This document shows, piece by piece, positions 5,522 through 7,168 of a stretch of DNA of 7,168 bases; within the stretch, counting starts at the first letter, position 1; each line of letters opens with the position of its first letter. This DNA comes from Pseudomonadota bacterium. GTDB lineage: Bacteria > Pseudomonadota > Alphaproteobacteria > Azospirillales > Azospirillaceae. The position numbers and the translations under genes are program-made. The stretch lies in assembly GCA_023416455.1 (NCBI GenBank), contig JAEZHQ010000027.1, forward strand, positions 1-7,168, read 5' to 3'. The notes under the pieces are model-generated. The model made no database searches. It worked only from the letters and a program-made list of their open reading frames with translations, and had not been told where the DNA came from.

Positions 5522-6853
5522 TCACCGGGCGCGGCGCACCGGGGCCTCGAAGGCGACGTCGGCGATCAGCCCCGCCGTCAGCGAGGCGAGCGTCGACTTG
5601 AAGGTGGGCCAGTGGTTCATGCCGGCGGTGTCGGCGACGGCGGCGCTGCCGGCGCGCAGGACCAGCCGGCGCAGGCCGGGGGCGGCGTCCTCGACGCGCA
5701 GCGGCTCCAGCGCGTTCAGCAGGGGGGCCGGCACGCGGCCCTTCAGGGCGTGCAGGGCGGCGGCCCACAGGGCGTTGACGTCGTCGGCGTCGGGCAGCGG
5801 GCCGGGATCCAGCGGCTCCGGCGTGGCCGGGGGGGTGAGCGCCTCGACCGTGCCGGTTCGCCGGGCGCGCCGGCCGGCGCTGTGGCGCTCGCGCTCCAGG
5901 AAGGTGTCGGCCACCTCGTCCTCGTCCTTGGGCTCGAAGTCCAGCGTCACCTTCTCGACCTTGCGGCCGCGCCGCTTCATCTTGTCCTCGGGCATGGCGA
6001 CGCGGAAGGGGGCCAGTTGGTTGACCTCCGCCATCGCCCGGTCGATGGTGCGGGTCCGCAGGATGCCGAAGTCCTTGTAGGCGCCGTCGGGCACGTTCAG
6101 CAGCTTGCGCAGCGTGTCGATGTCCAGTTCCAGCGACGGGTAGTCCATCTGGTAGCGCTGCATCCCGATCTCGTAGAGCTTCAGGGCGTAAGTGCTCGTC
6201 ACCTTGACCATGGCCGGGCCGGACAGCTTGGCCCAGAGCTGGGAGGTCCGCTGGATCTCCAGGAAGGCGTCGGTGAACTGGAAGTGGATGTCGGCGGAAT
6301 CGCTGTCGTCCTCCTCCTCCGGCCGGACGTAGCTGCTGAGGATGCGCAGCTCCGCCCGCGACCGGCGGCCGCGGAACGGCCCGATGACCACCAGGCTGGA
6401 ATCGAAGATCTCCTTCAGCGCGTCGAAGATGCGCTCGTTCCCCTTGTGGTTCCCGCGCACCACCCGCTTTGGCAGCCGGTAGAGCTTGTTGGCGAAATTC
6501 TGGCTGCCGGCGAGATGGATCATGAAGTTCAGCATCTTCTGCGCCGGCAGGGACAGCCGGGCGCCGTTCGCGGGGTAGCTGTAGACGGCTTCCGCGGCCT
6601 TGATCAGATGCTTGTAGCCGTCGCGCTCGAAGGTGGCGCTGGCCACCCGGGCGGTCAGGCCCTGGGCGGCCGGTGCCGCGCCGGCCGGGACGGGAAGCGA
6701 CGGGGCGGCCGGGTCCGTGTCGCCTTCCGCCGCCTCGATGACCACCCCGCCGTCGAGGTCGCCCGGTCCGACGACGACCATGGCCCCGCTCCCGCCGCCA
6801 TCCGCGGCGGCGGCGTTCGCCCCTTGAGCCTTCTTGCGCCGCGCTCCCGGCAT
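5522..6853 (-). CDS. Rep_3-family plasmid replication initiator with extended C-terminus
   Basis: A 443-residue initiator that would bind the iterons just upstream and recruit the host replication machinery. Residues 1-70 are a low-complexity Ala/Gly-rich leader. The first winged-helix region spans about 75-215. The second begins with the family hallmark STYALKLYEIGMQRY (220-234), followed by LDIDTLRKLLNVPDGAYKDF and RTIDRAMAEVNQL, and ends near 310. A charged, proline-rich linker (310-357) leads to a C-terminal segment (358-430; NALWAAALHALKGRVPAPLL, then LRRLVLRAGSAAVADTAGMN) that resembles the N-terminal domain of DnaA. Rep_3 proteins are usually shorter, so the leader and tail are both additions. 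The ATG at 6851-6853 is supported by GGAAGGA six bases upstream. Iterons start 40 bp upstream, allowing autorepression. The family is assigned by motif recognition; the tail assignment is tentative. Confidence 0.9.
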   Translation of the reverse strand: MPGARRKKAQGANAAAADGGGSGAMVVVGPGDLDGGVVIEAAEGDTDPAAPSLPVPAGAAPAAQGLTARVASATFERDGYKHLIKAAEAVYSYPANGARLSLPAQKMLNFMIHLAGSQNFANKLYRLPKRVVRGNHKGNERIFDALKEIFDSSLVVIGPFRGRRSRAELRILSSYVRPEEEDDSDSADIHFQFTDAFLEIQRTSQLWAKLSGPAMVKVTSTYALKLYEIGMQRYQMDYPSLELDIDTLRKLLNVPDGAYKDFGILRTRTIDRAMAEVNQLAPFRVAMPEDKMKRRGRKVEKVTLDFEPKDEDEVADTFLERERHSAGRRARRTGTVEALTPPATPEPLDPGPLPDADDVNALWAAALHALKGRVPAPLLNALEPLRVEDAAPGLRRLVLRAGSAAVADTAGMNHWPTFKSTLASLTAGLIADVAFEAPVRRAR

Positions 6854-6892
6854 GGACCATCCTTCCGCGTTGGACGCCCAAGGCTAAATCAA

Positions 6893-7136
6893 TCCTTACG
6901 CCGGAAACAAGTAAGGAAAGGGTCTGCCCGCGCATCCTTACGCCCCGGGGGAGTCTTCCTTACGCGCCGGGGGCGCAGCCTTACCCCCTGGGGCGTAGGG
7001 CGCCGGCCCCCGCCATGTAAGGGGAAGCTCCCCCGGCGCGTAAGGAAGACTCCCGGCGACTCGTTGGATTCCCGGGCTTTGCGCGGTCCTGAATCCTTAT
7101 TGGAAAGGGAACAGAGTCGGATCAAGGACTTAAGGA
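6893..7136. repeat. Iteron array, consensus TCCTTACG(C), both orientations
   Basis: Plus-oriented copies: 6893-6899, 6935-6941, 6957-6963 (all TCCTTAC followed by GC), 6978-6984 (GCCTTAC) and 7094-7100 (TCCTTAT). Minus-oriented copies: 6911-6917 (GTAAGGA), 6995-7000 (GTAGGG, degenerate), 7017-7023 (GTAAGGG), 7040-7046 (GTAAGGA) and 7130-7136 (TTAAGGA). Starts of the first plus copies are 42, 22 and 21 bp apart, close to whole helical turns, which puts them on one face of the DNA. This is the expected behaviour of initiator-binding iterons; binding by the adjacent Rep is inferred. Confidence 0.82.
6949..7054. repeat. Perfect 25-bp inverted repeat containing two iterons
   Basis: The left arm 6949-6973 and right arm 7030-7054 are exact reverse complements over 25 bp, separated by 56 bp. 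Each arm contains a TCCTTACGCG iteron and a GC-rich CGCCGGGGG end. The spacer holds a further opposed pair, CCTTAC (6979-6984) and GTAAGG (7017-7022), and a compact CCCC-T-GGGG hairpin centred on 6989, so the whole block is a nested palindrome that could extrude as a cruciform or form a hairpin in single-stranded DNA. Confidence 0.93.
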
Positions 7137-7168
7137 CGGGGGATCGGGCAACGGACAGCCTTCCAGGG

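Larger units (their letters stand above)
6854..7168. other. Probable iteron-type replication origin (rightmost part of window)
   Basis: This 315-bp stretch upstream of rep has no credible gene. It contains about ten TCCTTAC-like elements in both orientations, a perfect 25-bp inverted repeat, and an A+T-richer segment at 7088-7136 (about 45% G+C by hand count, far below the surroundings) that could be the unwinding element. No clear DnaA box was seen. A rep promoter should lie between about 6880 and 6930, but the hexamers there (for example TTGTTT with TTAGCC) are poor matches. The origin may extend beyond the right edge. Confidence 0.75.

Noticed and set aside
3519..6935. A 1138-codon open frame on the minus strand
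   Set aside because: It crosses rep, the gap and most of the kinase gene in another frame. Its product is Arg/Gly/Pro-rich with no domain, as expected from a shadow frame in very GC-rich DNA.
6949..7054. 25-bp inverted repeats as the ends of a mobile element
   Set aside because: Only 56 bp lie between the arms, there is no transposase, and each arm contains an iteron, so an origin role explains them better.
6889..7125. A 78-codon minus-strand frame upstream of rep
   Set aside because: It lies wholly across the iterons and the inverted repeat, so its sequence is dictated by those repeats, and the product has no recognisable features.

Overview
The window looks like the replication and partition core of a low-copy plasmid or chromid from a high-GC alphaproteobacterium. 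An Azospirillum-like member of the Rhodospirillales is my best guess, from composition and protein style only; no sequence here proves the taxon. G+C is very high (around 70% by eye), and all five real genes lie on the minus strand. Read in the direction of transcription (right to left in these coordinates) the order is: an iteron-rich origin (about 6890-7168), a Rep_3-type initiator (5522-6853), a membrane-bound sensor histidine kinase (3104-5335), parA (2054-3073), parB (1204-2064), a pair of palindromes that are good parS candidates (1138-1200), and the first 321 codons of a class III adenylate/guanylate cyclase (1-965) that runs off the left edge.

The right end holds a dense array of about ten copies of a TCCTTAC-type element in both orientations, including two copies embedded in a perfect 25-bp inverted repeat. 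A shorter A+T-richer stretch with two further degenerate copies follows at 7088-7136. This is the layout expected of an iteron origin controlled by the adjacent initiator. The initiator has the paired winged-helix core of Rep_3 proteins and a C-terminal extension that resembles the N-terminal helicase-contacting domain of DnaA.

parA and parB overlap by 11 bp and are clearly co-translated or at least co-transcribed. A good sigma70-type promoter for them lies inside the last codons of the histidine kinase gene, with a small palindrome over its -10 and start region. ParA has an N-terminal helix-turn-helix, so autoregulation at this site is plausible. Immediately past the parB stop are two palindromes built on a GACGTC core, with centres 41 bp apart, that would be the natural centromere.

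The unexpected elements are the two signalling genes packed against the maintenance genes: a Cache-PAS-HisKA-HATPase kinase between rep and parAB, and a nucleotide cyclase just beyond parS. Whether these sense something relevant to replication or partition, or are simply passengers, cannot be decided from sequence. No tRNA, rRNA, transposase, IS end or CRISPR array was seen.
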